Shown: positions 17,455 through 25,444 of the stretch, piece after piece
How positions within the stretch are numbered: the first letter of the stretch is position 1
How the letters are laid out: each line of letters starts with the position of its first letter
NCBI GenBank assembly: GCA_020441385.1
Contig: JAGRMG010000130.1
Coordinates: 1 to 59,060 of the forward strand
DNA length: 59,060 bases
Source: Paracoccaceae bacterium
GTDB taxonomy: Bacteria; Pseudomonadota; Alphaproteobacteria; Rhodobacterales; Rhodobacteraceae
Direction: 5' to 3'
Position numbers and translations under genes: made by a program
The notes under the pieces: generated by a model
The model's input: only the letters and a program-made list of their open reading frames with translations
Databases searched by the model: none
What the model was told of the DNA's origin: nothing

Positions 17455-18420
17455 ATGGATTTCGTGACCCTGATCCAAGTGCTCGACAGCACCGTGCGCA
17501 TGGCAACGCCGCTGCTGCTGGCCTGTCTGGCGGGGCTGTTTTCCGAACGCGCCGGGATCTTCGATATCGGGCTGGAAGGCAAGATGCTGGCCGCCGCCTT
17601 CTTTTCGGCCGCCGTCGCCGCCATCACCGGCAATGTCTGGCTGGGGCTTCTGGCGGGGGTCGGGGCCTCCCTGCTGCTGAGCGGGCTGCACGGCCTTGCC
17701 TCGATCACCTTTCGCGGCAACCAGCTGATTTCCGGCGTGGCGATCAACTTTCTGGCCGCCGGCATGACCGTGCTGATCGCGCAGGACTGGTTCGAACAGG
17801 GCGGCCGCACCCCGTCGCTGACCGGGCCCGGCAGGTTCCCGCCCATCACCCTGCCCTTCGCCGAATCCCTTGCCGGGGTGCCGGTGCTGGGGCCGGTCTA
17901 TTCCGAACTGATCTCGGGCCATCCGGTTCTGGTCTATGTCGCGTTTCTAGCGGTTCCGGCAAGCTGGTGGATCCTGTTTCGCACCCGGTTCGGCCTGCGA
18001 TTGCGGGCGGTGGGCGAAAACCCCGCCGCCGTGGATACCGCCGGCGTGTCGGTGGTGGCGCTGCGCTATGGGGCGGTGGCGATCTGCGGGTTGCTGTGCG
18101 GCATTGCCGGGGCCTATCTGGCCACCGCGCTGCAGGCCGGGTTCGTCAAGGACATGACGGCAGGGCGCGGCTTCATCGCGCTGGCGGCGCTGATCTTTGC
18201 GAAGTGGCGGCCATGGCACGCGATGTGGGCCTGCCTGCTGTTCGGCTTTCTTCAGGCCGTCGCGCTGCGCTATCAGAATATCGACGTCGGCGGTTTCACC
18301 ATTCCGGTACAGGCGATGGATGCACTGCCCTATGTTCTGACGGTGCTGATTCTGGCCGGTTTCGTGGGCCGGGCCATCCCGCCGCGCGCCGGGGGCGAAC
18401 CCTATGTCAAGGAACGCTGA
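17455..18420 (+). CDS. Nucleoside ABC importer permease 2
   Basis: 321 residues from ATG 17455 with GGAG upstream; the reading frame continues further 5' but without a start of similar quality. The motif FSERAGIFDIGLEGKMLAAA is the partner of the NIGGEGQ motif in permease 1, and RGFIALAALIFAKWRP matches the C-terminal conserved region. About eight membrane segments. The arrangement binding protein, ATPase, permease, permease is the standard purine-nucleoside importer. Confidence 0.92.
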   Translation: MDFVTLIQVLDSTVRMATPLLLACLAGLFSERAGIFDIGLEGKMLAAAFFSAAVAAITGNVWLGLLAGVGASLLLSGLHGLASITFRGNQLISGVAINFLAAGMTVLIAQDWFEQGGRTPSLTGPGRFPPITLPFAESLAGVPVLGPVYSELISGHPVLVYVAFLAVPASWWILFRTRFGLRLRAVGENPAAVDTAGVSVVALRYGAVAICGLLCGIAGAYLATALQAGFVKDMTAGRGFIALAALIFAKWRPWHAMWACLLFGFLQAVALRYQNIDVGGFTIPVQAMDALPYVLTVLILAGFVGRAIPPRAGGEPYVKER

Positions 18421-18509
18421 TCGGGCCAGTTCGAAAGGGTGCATCGGTCCAGTTGGCAGGGCAGGGGCATTCCCATTGATCCGCCGGCGCGGTGTGGCTA
18501 TGGAAACCC

Positions 18510-19433
18510 ATGCAGACCTACCTTCCGATCGCCGAAGTTTCAGTCAACGGATATCTGCTGCTGGGCCTGGGCGGCATCGTCGGGCTGCTGTCGGGCATGT
18601 TCGGGGTCGGCGGCGGGTTCCTGATCACGCCGCTCCTGTTCTTCATCGGCGTGCCGCCCGCCGTGGCCGTCGCCACGGGGGCGAACCAGATCGTCGCCTC
18701 GTCCTTTTCCGCCGTCCTTGCGCATTTCCGCCGGCGCACCGTCGATCTGACCATGGGCAGCGTCCTGCTGGCAGGCGGGCTGATCGGCTCGGCGCTGGGT
18801 ATCGTGGTGTTCAACTACCTCACCCGGGTCGGGCAGGTCGATCTGCTGGTGCGGCTTTGCTATGTCGTGTTCCTCGGCATCATCGGTGCGCTGATGTTCA
18901 TCGAAAGCGTCAACGCGCTGCGCAACGCGCGCAAGGCGGATACCGGCAAGAAACCCAAGCGCCGCCAGCGCACCTGGGTGCATGCGCTGCCCTTCAAGAT
19001 GCGGTTCCGGACATCGGGACAGTACATGTCGGTGATCCCGCCGATTCTGGTCGGCATGGCGGTGGGCGTCCTGGCCGCGATCATGGGGGTCGGGGGCGGA
19101 TTCATCATGGTGCCGGCGATGATCTACATCCTGGGCATGCCGACCAAGGTAGTGATCGGAACCTCGCTGTTCCAGATCATTTTCGTCACCGCGTTCACCA
19201 CCATGCTGCACGCGACCACGAACCAGACCGTCGATATCGTTCTGGCGCTGTATCTGATACTCGGGGGAGTGGTGGGTGCCCAGATCGGAACCCGCATCGG
19301 CCTGCGCCTGAATGCCGAGCAGTTGCGCGTGCTGCTGGCCGGGCTGGTGCTGGTGGTCTGCGCCAAGGTCGCGCTCGAACTGGTCGTGCAACCCGCCGAC
19401 CTCTACGCGCTTTCCGAACCAGGCCGGCACTGA
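18510..19433 (+). CDS. TauE/SafE (TSUP) family exporter, tandem copy 1
   Basis: 307 residues from ATG 18510. It has two halves, each with the TSUP glycine motif: LSGMFGVGGGFLITPLL and LAAIMGVGGGFIMVPAM, joined by a basic cytoplasmic loop (KADTGKKPKRRQR). About eight membrane helices. TSUP proteins move sulfite, sulfoacetate or other small anions; the substrate here is not shown by sequence. It is the same length as the next gene and aligns along its whole length, so the pair is a tandem duplication. Confidence 0.88.
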   Translation: MQTYLPIAEVSVNGYLLLGLGGIVGLLSGMFGVGGGFLITPLLFFIGVPPAVAVATGANQIVASSFSAVLAHFRRRTVDLTMGSVLLAGGLIGSALGIVVFNYLTRVGQVDLLVRLCYVVFLGIIGALMFIESVNALRNARKADTGKKPKRRQRTWVHALPFKMRFRTSGQYMSVIPPILVGMAVGVLAAIMGVGGGFIMVPAMIYILGMPTKVVIGTSLFQIIFVTAFTTMLHATTNQTVDIVLALYLILGGVVGAQIGTRIGLRLNAEQLRVLLAGLVLVVCAKVALELVVQPADLYALSEPGRH

Positions 19434-19527
19434 GGGGATTGGGACGTTGCCATTTGTAACCGCACGGTACCCGGCAGGGCCATGCATTGTCAGTTGATCG
19501 GTTGAAAGACCGGGGATAGATAAACAT

Positions 19528-20451
19528 ATGCAAATCTATCTACCTATCGCCGAGATCTCCGTGAACGCCTTCCTGCTGCTCGGGCTGGGCGGGCTGGTGG
19601 GTGTGCTTTCGGGCATGTTCGGGGTTGGCGGCGGATTCCTGATGACGCCGCTGCTGTTCTTCATCGGCATTCCGCCGGCGGTCGCCGTCGCCACCGAGGC
19701 CAACCAGATCGTCGCGTCGTCCTTTTCCGGCGTGCTGGCGCATCTGCGGCGCAAGACGGTCGATCTCAAGATGGGGGTGATCCTGCAAGTGGGCGGCCTT
19801 CTGGGCGCCGCTTTGGGCGTCGTGGTGTTCAACTATCTCAGGGGGCTGGGCCAGGTCGATCTGCTGGTCAAGCTCTGTTATGTCGTGTTCCTGGGGATCG
19901 TCGGCGGCCTGATGTTCGTTGAAAGCCTGAACGCCATCCGCAAGCTGCGCAAGTCCGGCGGCACCCCGCCGAAGAAGCGGCGCCAGCGCACCTGGGTGCA
20001 CACGCTGCCCTTCAAGATGCGGTTCCGGACCTCGGGCCTCTACATCTCGGTGATCCCGCCGATACTGGTCGGCATGGCGGTCGGCGTCCTGGCCGCGATC
20101 ATGGGCGTCGGGGGCGGGTTCATCATGGTTCCGGCGATGATCTACATCCTTGGCATGCCGACCAAGGTCGTGGTGGGAACCTCGCTGTTCCAGATCATTC
20201 TGGTTACGGCATTCACCACCATGCTGCACGCCACCACGAACTTTACCGTCGATATCGTGCTGGCGGTGCTGCTGCTGATCGGCGGCGTGATCGGGGCACA
20301 GATCGGCACGAGGATCGGCGTCAGGATGAAGGCCGAACAGCTGCGCATCCTGCTTGCCGTCATGGTGCTCGCGGTCTGCGGCAAGCTGGCACTCGACCTG
20401 TTGTTGCAGCCGTCCGAGCTTTATTCGCTTGGCGCGGCCGGAGGGCACTGA
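19528..20451 (+). CDS. TauE/SafE (TSUP) family exporter, tandem copy 2
   Basis: 307 residues, starting QIYLPIAEISVNAFLLLGLG against QTYLPIAEVSVNGYLLLGLG in copy 1. Both TSUP glycine motifs are intact (GMFGVGGGFLMTPLL and MGVGGGFIMVPAM). A GGGGATAG sequence lies before the ATG. It is followed only 3 bp later by the TIGR02186 gene, so those two are an operon. The two copies may differ in substrate, or may form a heteromer; neither can be decided here. Confidence 0.88.
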   Translation: MQIYLPIAEISVNAFLLLGLGGLVGVLSGMFGVGGGFLMTPLLFFIGIPPAVAVATEANQIVASSFSGVLAHLRRKTVDLKMGVILQVGGLLGAALGVVVFNYLRGLGQVDLLVKLCYVVFLGIVGGLMFVESLNAIRKLRKSGGTPPKKRRQRTWVHTLPFKMRFRTSGLYISVIPPILVGMAVGVLAAIMGVGGGFIMVPAMIYILGMPTKVVVGTSLFQIILVTAFTTMLHATTNFTVDIVLAVLLLIGGVIGAQIGTRIGVRMKAEQLRILLAVMVLAVCGKLALDLLLQPSELYSLGAAGGH

Positions 20452-20454
20452 ACC

Positions 20455-21213
20455 ATGCGCCACTGGATCCTGATCCTCGCCCTTGTCCTGCCGTCCCTGG
20501 CGGCCGCCGAAGAGGTGGTGCTGGGCCTGTCGCGCGACACCGTGTCGATCACCACCAGCTTTGACGGCTCCGACATCCTGATCTTTGGCGCGGTCAAGCG
20601 CGAGGAACCGATCAGGGAACAACCGCTCGAGGTGTTGATCACGGTCGAAGGCCCGTCGCACCCGGTCGTCGTGCGCCGCAAGGAAAGACGGCTGGGCATC
20701 TGGGTCAATACCGATTCCGTCGAGGTGGACGCCGCCCCCAGCTTCTATGCGGTGGCCACGACGGGACCGATGCAGCAGGTCATGTCGCAAACCGAGATCC
20801 AGCGCCACAACGTCACCATCGACCGTGCGATCCGGTCGGTCGGGGCACCGATGAACATCTCCAATTCGCAGGATTTCACCGATGCGGTCATCCGCATCCG
20901 CGAACGCAAGGGGCTGTACCAGATGCTGGAAGGGCAGGTTTCGCTGGACCAGCAGACGCTGTTCCGTACTGCCATCGACCTGCCCGCCAACCTGACCGAA
21001 GGCGTCTATGTAACGCGCATATTCCTGACCAGGGGCGGCGCCGTGGTTTCCAGCCATGAAACCGAAATAGACGTGCGCAAGGTGGGGCTGGAACGGTTCC
21101 TGTTCAAGCTGTCGCGGGAACAACCCATGGTCTACGGCATCATGGCGCTGGCCATCGCCATTGCCGCCGGCTGGGGCGCCTCGACCGCGTTTCGGATGAT
21201 GCGCAACGGCTGA
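20455..21213 (+). CDS. TIGR02186-family membrane-anchored protein
   Basis: 252 residues: an N-terminal signal peptide (1-18, ending LAAAEE), a beta-rich periplasmic domain starting VVLGLSRDTVSITTSFDGSD, and one C-terminal membrane helix (about 226-246) with a short cytoplasmic tail. I recognise it as the alphaproteobacterial TIGR02186 family, usually encoded next to TSUP exporters. That neighbourhood, with a 3-bp gap here, suggests it works with the exporter, perhaps as a periplasmic accessory. No enzymatic motif is visible. Confidence 0.8.
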   Translation: MRHWILILALVLPSLAAAEEVVLGLSRDTVSITTSFDGSDILIFGAVKREEPIREQPLEVLITVEGPSHPVVVRRKERRLGIWVNTDSVEVDAAPSFYAVATTGPMQQVMSQTEIQRHNVTIDRAIRSVGAPMNISNSQDFTDAVIRIRERKGLYQMLEGQVSLDQQTLFRTAIDLPANLTEGVYVTRIFLTRGGAVVSSHETEIDVRKVGLERFLFKLSREQPMVYGIMALAIAIAAGWGASTAFRMMRNG

Positions 21214-21238
21214 TCGCCGGCAACCGGCGGCCGGCGGC

Positions 21239-21970
21239 TCAGCCGCGGCCGATATAGGGCATCTTCGTTGCCATCACCGTCATGAACTGCACGTTGGCCT
21301 CGGCCGGCAGGCTGGCCATGTGCAGCACCGAGGCGGCGGCGTCCTCGACCGCCATGGTGTGGATCGGCTCGCCATCGGGGTCGGCCTGCCGGCGCTGGCG
21401 GCTCAGCGTTTCGACCATCGGGGTGCGTGCGTTGCCGATGTCGATCTGGCCGCAGGCGATGTCGAAGGCGCGACCGTCGAGCGACAGGCTGCGGGTCAGG
21501 CCGGTGATGGCGTGTTTGGTCGCGCTGTAGGGCGTGGACAGCGGGCGCGGCACATGTGCTGCGACCGAACCGTTGTTGATGATCCGCCCGCCGCGCGGAT
21601 CCTGCGCCCGCATCGCGGCAAAGGCGGCGCGGGCACACAGGAACATCCCGTGAAGGTTGACGTTGACCGTGGCGTACCAGTCGTCAAGCGCGATCTCGTC
21701 GATGAGACCCCCGGCGGGGAAGATGCCGGCATTGTTGAACAGCACGTCGAGCCGCCCGGTCTGCGTGAAGAACCCGGCAAAGGCCGCATCGACCTGATCG
21801 GGGTCGGTGACATCGGCCGCCAGCGGGATGGCGCCATGGGTATCGGCCAGTTGCCGCAACGGCTCGGCGCGACGCGCCAGGGCGCCGACAATCCAGCCCT
21901 CGCGGGCGAAAAGTTCGGCCACCGCCCGCCCGATGCCCGAGCTTGCGCCGGTCACGAGGATCGTTTTCAT
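21239..21970 (-). CDS. Short-chain dehydrogenase/reductase
   Basis: 243 residues. Classical SDR motifs: TGASSGIG (cofactor loop), NNAG, a Ser in the SVAAHV strand and YSATK (YxxxK catalytic pair). ARRAEPL after strand 2 suggests NADP(H) preference. The start overlaps the helicase stop by 4 bp, so the two are probably co-transcribed from the helicase side. Substrate unknown. Confidence 0.88.
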   Translation of the reverse strand: MKTILVTGASSGIGRAVAELFAREGWIVGALARRAEPLRQLADTHGAIPLAADVTDPDQVDAAFAGFFTQTGRLDVLFNNAGIFPAGGLIDEIALDDWYATVNVNLHGMFLCARAAFAAMRAQDPRGGRIINNGSVAAHVPRPLSTPYSATKHAITGLTRSLSLDGRAFDIACGQIDIGNARTPMVETLSRQRRQADPDGEPIHTMAVEDAAASVLHMASLPAEANVQFMTVMATKMPYIGRG

Positions 21971-23496
21971 GTCTCTTCGGCCTCCAGTTTCAGCGCCGCC
22001 GCCGGGGCCGTGCGCAGGTCGTCGATGCGAAGGTCATGGCCGGGTCTGGACAGGCGGTTGCGCACCACCCAGACCAGCCGTTCCTGCGCCCGGGTGATGG
22101 CGACATAGGCCAGCCGTTTCCACAGCGCCTGTCCGGCCTCGACGCGGCCCATGCGCGCGGCGACGAAAATGTCGGGGGCAAAGACCTGCACGGTTTCCCA
22201 TTGCGAGCCCTGCGCCTTGTGGATCGTCACCGCCGCGCCATGCAGGAACGCCGCCCCCATGTTGGCGGCGAAGGGAATGAACGGCTCTTCCTGATCGGGC
22301 TTTTCGATCTTGATGATCGACGCCGCGCTGACCTGCGGGTCTTCGGCGCCCACCACATGCAGGCGCGAGAATCCGGGCCGCTTGCCGGGGCCGAGATAGA
22401 TCACCTGGGCGCCCTTGATCAGCCCGCGCGCCTCGAGGTCGATGCGTTTCTTGCGGTGCTTCAGCGGCAGTTCGATGCCGTCGCAGATCAGCGGTTCGCC
22501 GGGCAGCAGCGCGTCCGCGGGCGCGTCGTGAACCGAACGGAAGGCGTTGATCAGGCGGATGCGGGTGGCGTTGCGCCAGACCAGAACCGGGCTGCGCGCC
22601 ATCAGGTCGACCTCGACCCGTTCGCCCAGGGTCACGCGGCCGTCGCGCCTTGCGGCGTCCTCGATCATGCGTTCGAAATCGTGGAACTCCAGCGCCGGGT
22701 CGCCCAGCGCATGCGCCAGATCCAGGATCGGGTTGTCGGAATCCTGCCGGTGAACGCGGCGCAGTTCGAGTTTGCGCGGCGCGGGCAGGGCGTCGAACAC
22801 CATCGCGCCGGACTGGTTGACCGGCGCCAGCTGCGCGGGGTCGCCGAACAGCAGCAGCGAGGGGAAGATCTCCCTGAGGTCGTCGAACTGGCGATCGTCC
22901 AGCATCGAGGCCTCGTCGACAAAGCCGATATCCAGCGGATCCTCGCGCCGCTTCCAGCCCTTGATGAAATCCGATCCGCGCAGCCCCGCCGCCGCCAGCG
23001 CGCCGGGGATCGACTTGTTCGTGGCATAGAACGCCGCCGCCCGGTCCAGCGCGAGATCGCTCAGCCCTTCGATTTCGGGCTGCTCGCCATTGCCGGCCAG
23101 CCAGTCGGCGATGCGTTCGTATTCGGGGTCGTAGACCGGGGTATAGAGGATGCGGTGGATCGTCGTCGCCGGCACGCCGCGCAGGCGCAGGACGCTGGCG
23201 GCCTTGTTGGTCGGCGCCAGGATCGCCAGCGTGCGCCTGTCCTTGCGGCGGCGGCCCTCATAATCGCCCGAGACGACCTCGACCCCGGCGGATTCCATGG
23301 CCCGATAGAGTTCGGCCAGCAGCAGGGTCTTGCCCGACCCGGCCTTGCCGACGATCGCCGCCACCCCGGCGCCGCTGTCGCGCGGCGGTGTCAGTAGGCT
23401 GTCTTCCAAGTCGACTCCGGCGGCGCGAAGCATCTCGGCCACGGCGTCGAACGCGCTGGCCTGATCCTCGGAAAAGCTGATCTGCGGTGCGGTCAT
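21967..23496 (-). CDS. SF1 (RecD-like) ATP-dependent DNA helicase
   Basis: 509 residues. Walker A is GKAGSGKT (50-57), motif Ia LAPTNKAA, Walker B FVDEASM (192-198), motif III LFGDPAQLAPV, and near the C-terminus AVTIHKAQGSQW and LAYVAITRAQERLVWV (motifs V and VI, UvrD_C_2). This is the exonuclease V alpha-like/RecD2-type helicase found widely in Rhodobacterales. No RecB or RecC partner lies nearby, so it probably acts alone in DNA repair or processing. It shares a 4-bp overlap with the SDR. Confidence 0.88.
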   Translation of the reverse strand: MTAPQISFSEDQASAFDAVAEMLRAAGVDLEDSLLTPPRDSGAGVAAIVGKAGSGKTLLLAELYRAMESAGVEVVSGDYEGRRRKDRRTLAILAPTNKAASVLRLRGVPATTIHRILYTPVYDPEYERIADWLAGNGEQPEIEGLSDLALDRAAAFYATNKSIPGALAAAGLRGSDFIKGWKRREDPLDIGFVDEASMLDDRQFDDLREIFPSLLLFGDPAQLAPVNQSGAMVFDALPAPRKLELRRVHRQDSDNPILDLAHALGDPALEFHDFERMIEDAARRDGRVTLGERVEVDLMARSPVLVWRNATRIRLINAFRSVHDAPADALLPGEPLICDGIELPLKHRKKRIDLEARGLIKGAQVIYLGPGKRPGFSRLHVVGAEDPQVSAASIIKIEKPDQEEPFIPFAANMGAAFLHGAAVTIHKAQGSQWETVQVFAPDIFVAARMGRVEAGQALWKRLAYVAITRAQERLVWVVRNRLSRPGHDLRIDDLRTAPAAALKLEAEET

Positions 23497-23559
23497 GGGG
23501 CGACCCTACAGCCGCACCGCGGGCTTCGCCAGACGGCAGCGCCGGCTTTCGCGCGCCGC

Positions 23560-24198
23560 TCAGGCCGAAAGCGCGCTTTGCCCCGGTGCCACCCCGCCGA
23601 AGGCGCGATCGAACCACAGGCGCGACAGGTCGGGCGGTATGCCGGCGCGCCGCGCCACGCGATCGCGCGCCTCCCTGGAAAACTCCCAAAGGCCGACGCT
23701 GATACGCTCGCGCCCCTCGCCCTGCGATCCCAGGACCTCGGGCGAGGACCCGATGGCGCGATAGATGCGCACCATGCGGGCGTCGAACACGCCGACGAAA
23801 TGGCGGATGCCGAACTGCTGCATGATCTCGCCGCCCGCCAGCATCAGGGCCGCGGCCACGTTCGGCCCGGCGTCGCGCGCCAGGCAGAACCGGGTGCATT
23901 CCCAGATCAGCGGGCTGGTGATGGGCGCGCCGCCGGTCAGGTGCCCGAACACGTCGTTCACCATCACCGGGCCCGTGGTCGGCAGAAACCGCATCGACCC
24001 GCCATGCCCGCCATCGGGCCTCTCCCAGATCACATAGAGCGGATCGAGCCGGTCATAGCAATCACGCTCCTCGCCCCGATGATCCACCTCGACCGGCCAT
24101 CCCAGCCGGGTGCCGAACTGGTCGGCGCGATCGCGAAACATGGCGCTGGCCAGCTTCGGGTATTGGTTCAGTTGGTTTGCATAAAGATACCGCAGCAT
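23560..24198 (-). CDS. luxI: LuxI-family acyl-homoserine lactone synthase
   Basis: 212 residues, AAGGGGA before the ATG. Canonical LuxI positions are conserved in the first 60 residues: R24, F28, W34, then the Asp pair in RDCYDRLDPLY, the Arg in GGSMRFLPT and the Glu/Arg in IWECTRFCL. It makes an N-acyl-homoserine lactone from SAM and acyl-ACP; chain length cannot be read. It lies 154 bp downstream of luxR. That gap holds a GGGCGC/GCGCCC hairpin (24276-24290) and a CtrA-like site, so luxI may have its own promoter. Confidence 0.92.
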   Translation of the reverse strand: MLRYLYANQLNQYPKLASAMFRDRADQFGTRLGWPVEVDHRGEERDCYDRLDPLYVIWERPDGGHGGSMRFLPTTGPVMVNDVFGHLTGGAPITSPLIWECTRFCLARDAGPNVAAALMLAGGEIMQQFGIRHFVGVFDARMVRIYRAIGSSPEVLGSQGEGRERISVGLWEFSREARDRVARRAGIPPDLSRLWFDRAFGGVAPGQSALSA

Positions 24199-24246
24199 AG
24201 TCGTCCCCTTCGTCTGTCTGCGCGTTCAGGGCTACGGCAGGAAAGG

Positions 24247-24261
24247 TTAACAACCGGTAAG
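24247..24261 (-). promoter_or_regulatory. CtrA-like half-conserved site before luxI
   Basis: Read on the minus strand the site is CTTA CCGGTTG TTAA followed by CC. The downstream half (TTGTTAACC) is identical to that of the full TTAA-N7-TTAA site at 25249-25263, while the upstream half is degenerate. It is about 49 bp before the luxI ATG. Confidence 0.4.
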
Positions 24262-24352
24262 CGGAGCGTGCGCCAGGGCGCGCTGCGCCCGAACGAAGCC
24301 GCCACCCGGCTGCCGGTGCGCTGTTTGGGGGGCTGGCCGATTGCCGCCCGGG

Positions 24353-25072
24353 TCAGACCACGATCAGTCCGCGGCTCATGGCGCGCGCGATGGCATGGGT
24401 GGTGTTGAGCGCGCCCAGCTTGTAGCGGGCGCTTTCGATATAGACCCGTAGCGTATGTTCCGAGATCGACAGCGTCTCGGCGACCTGCGCGCGGTTGTAG
24501 CCCATCGCCAGCAGCGTCATGGTGTCCACCTCGCGCGGCGACAGCGCGCTGCATTGTTCGGGCTTGCGGGCCGGCTCGAACTCGAGCGCCTTGCGGTTGA
24601 AGTAATGCGCGATCAGGATCAGGTCGCGGCCGCGCAGGCAGGTGAACTCGGCCCAGGTTTCGTCGTCGCAATCATGGCTGATCGTGAACAGGGCGAACTG
24701 CCCGTTCGGGCCGCGGATCGGGATCGAATAGCCCTGGTTGCCGACACCGTGTTCGAGGGCATCGCGCAGAAAGGCCCGCGCCGCCTTGGAGGACCAGTCC
24801 AGCCGCTTCCAGTCCACGGGGTGGAACCGTTGCAGGCAGCCGGTGATGACCGGATCGACACGCAGATAGGATTGCTCGATATAGCGTTGCACCCAGGCCT
24901 GGGAATAGGTGCCGCAGCCGTATTGTTCGCCGCCGCTGTCGACCCAGTGATAGACCATATGGTCGATGCCGAACGCGTCCCGCAGACGTTCGATGATGTT
25001 CTGAAGCGCGTCAAGCGCGGTGGCGGCATCCAGATCCGACAGCACCTGATCGAGGTTGAGATCGACCTTCAT
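24353..25072 (-). CDS. luxR: LuxR-family autoinducer-binding regulator
   Basis: 239 residues. The N-terminal autoinducer domain has the conserved W/Y/D/P set (YHWVD, SYLRVDPVI with D73-P74, VDWKRLDW). The C-terminal LuxR-type HTH runs from about 178 (LSPREVDTMTLLAMGYN) through AETLSISEHTLRVYI. It should bind the AHL made by the neighbouring synthase and control target promoters. Its start lies inside the 3' end of a small upstream gene (62-bp overlap). Confidence 0.92.
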   Translation of the reverse strand: MKVDLNLDQVLSDLDAATALDALQNIIERLRDAFGIDHMVYHWVDSGGEQYGCGTYSQAWVQRYIEQSYLRVDPVITGCLQRFHPVDWKRLDWSSKAARAFLRDALEHGVGNQGYSIPIRGPNGQFALFTISHDCDDETWAEFTCLRGRDLILIAHYFNRKALEFEPARKPEQCSALSPREVDTMTLLAMGYNRAQVAETLSISEHTLRVYIESARYKLGALNTTHAIARAMSRGLIVV

Positions 25073-25226
25073 TCGTCCGCGCGGCTGCCTCTTCGTTCAG
25101 GGACGCGATCTCGGCCGCCGCGACCAGCGAGGTGTCATCCAGCTGCTCGGCAAGCGCGCCCAGACCGTTTGCCGAGGCAAATGACCTGAGGTCGGTCAGC
25201 ACGTCCAGTATCCAGTCGTATCGCAT
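25011..25226 (-). CDS. Small conserved-looking protein upstream of luxR
   Basis: 71 residues from ATG 25226 (a TTG at 25244 would add six). The N-terminal part, RYDWILDVLTDLRSFASANG then LGALAEQLDDTSLVAAAEIA, is acidic and helical, and I recall similar short proteins next to luxR genes in Rhodobacteraceae. The last 62 bp overlap the luxR start in another frame, and the C-terminal residues there are low in character (RSQPRSGAVGSG). It may be co-translated with luxR. Function unknown. Confidence 0.6.
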   Translation of the reverse strand: MRYDWILDVLTDLRSFASANGLGALAEQLDDTSLVAAAEIASLNEEAAARTNEGRSQPRSGAVGSGCRHRA

Positions 25227-25248
25227 TCCCAGATTCGCTTTCAAGTGG

Positions 25249-25263
25249 TTAACAAATGGTTAA
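25249..25263 (-). promoter_or_regulatory. CtrA binding site (TTAA-N7-TTAA)
   Basis: On the minus strand the sequence is TTAACCATTTGTTAA, followed by CC; this is the full CtrA consensus TTAA-N7-TTAA(C). It lies 23 bp upstream of the ATG of the small gene that leads the luxR cluster. CtrA control of quorum sensing and vice versa is known in Rhodobacterales. Confidence 0.65.
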
Positions 25264-25380
25264 CACAACCTTAGCATGAGACGCTTCATCACGAAATTCG
25301 CCGCTTTTCATTCCCCGAAAACGGTGGGAGGGGCACGATGCAAGCCCTTGGAATCCTTGAAGTCGCGAATTGAAACGCAG

Positions 25381-25416
25381 GGCGCCCGCGACACCGGGTG
25401 GTGATTCGCGGGCGCC
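25381..25416 (-). terminator. Hairpin 3' of ccr
   Basis: GGCGCCCGCG at 25381-25390 pairs perfectly with CGCGGGCGCC at 25407-25416 across a 16-nt loop. It begins 29 bp after the ccr stop and is followed on the minus strand by a moderately T-rich stretch (CTGCGTTTCAATT). Confidence 0.65.
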
Positions 25417-25444
25417 GCTCCGGGATGGAACGTCGGGAATTGCG

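Noticed and set aside
24276-24290. GGGCGC-GCT-GCGCCC palindrome before luxI considered as a lux box
   Set aside because: Too short and GC-only; lux boxes are about 20 bp with a different consensus. It may be a hairpin; not called.
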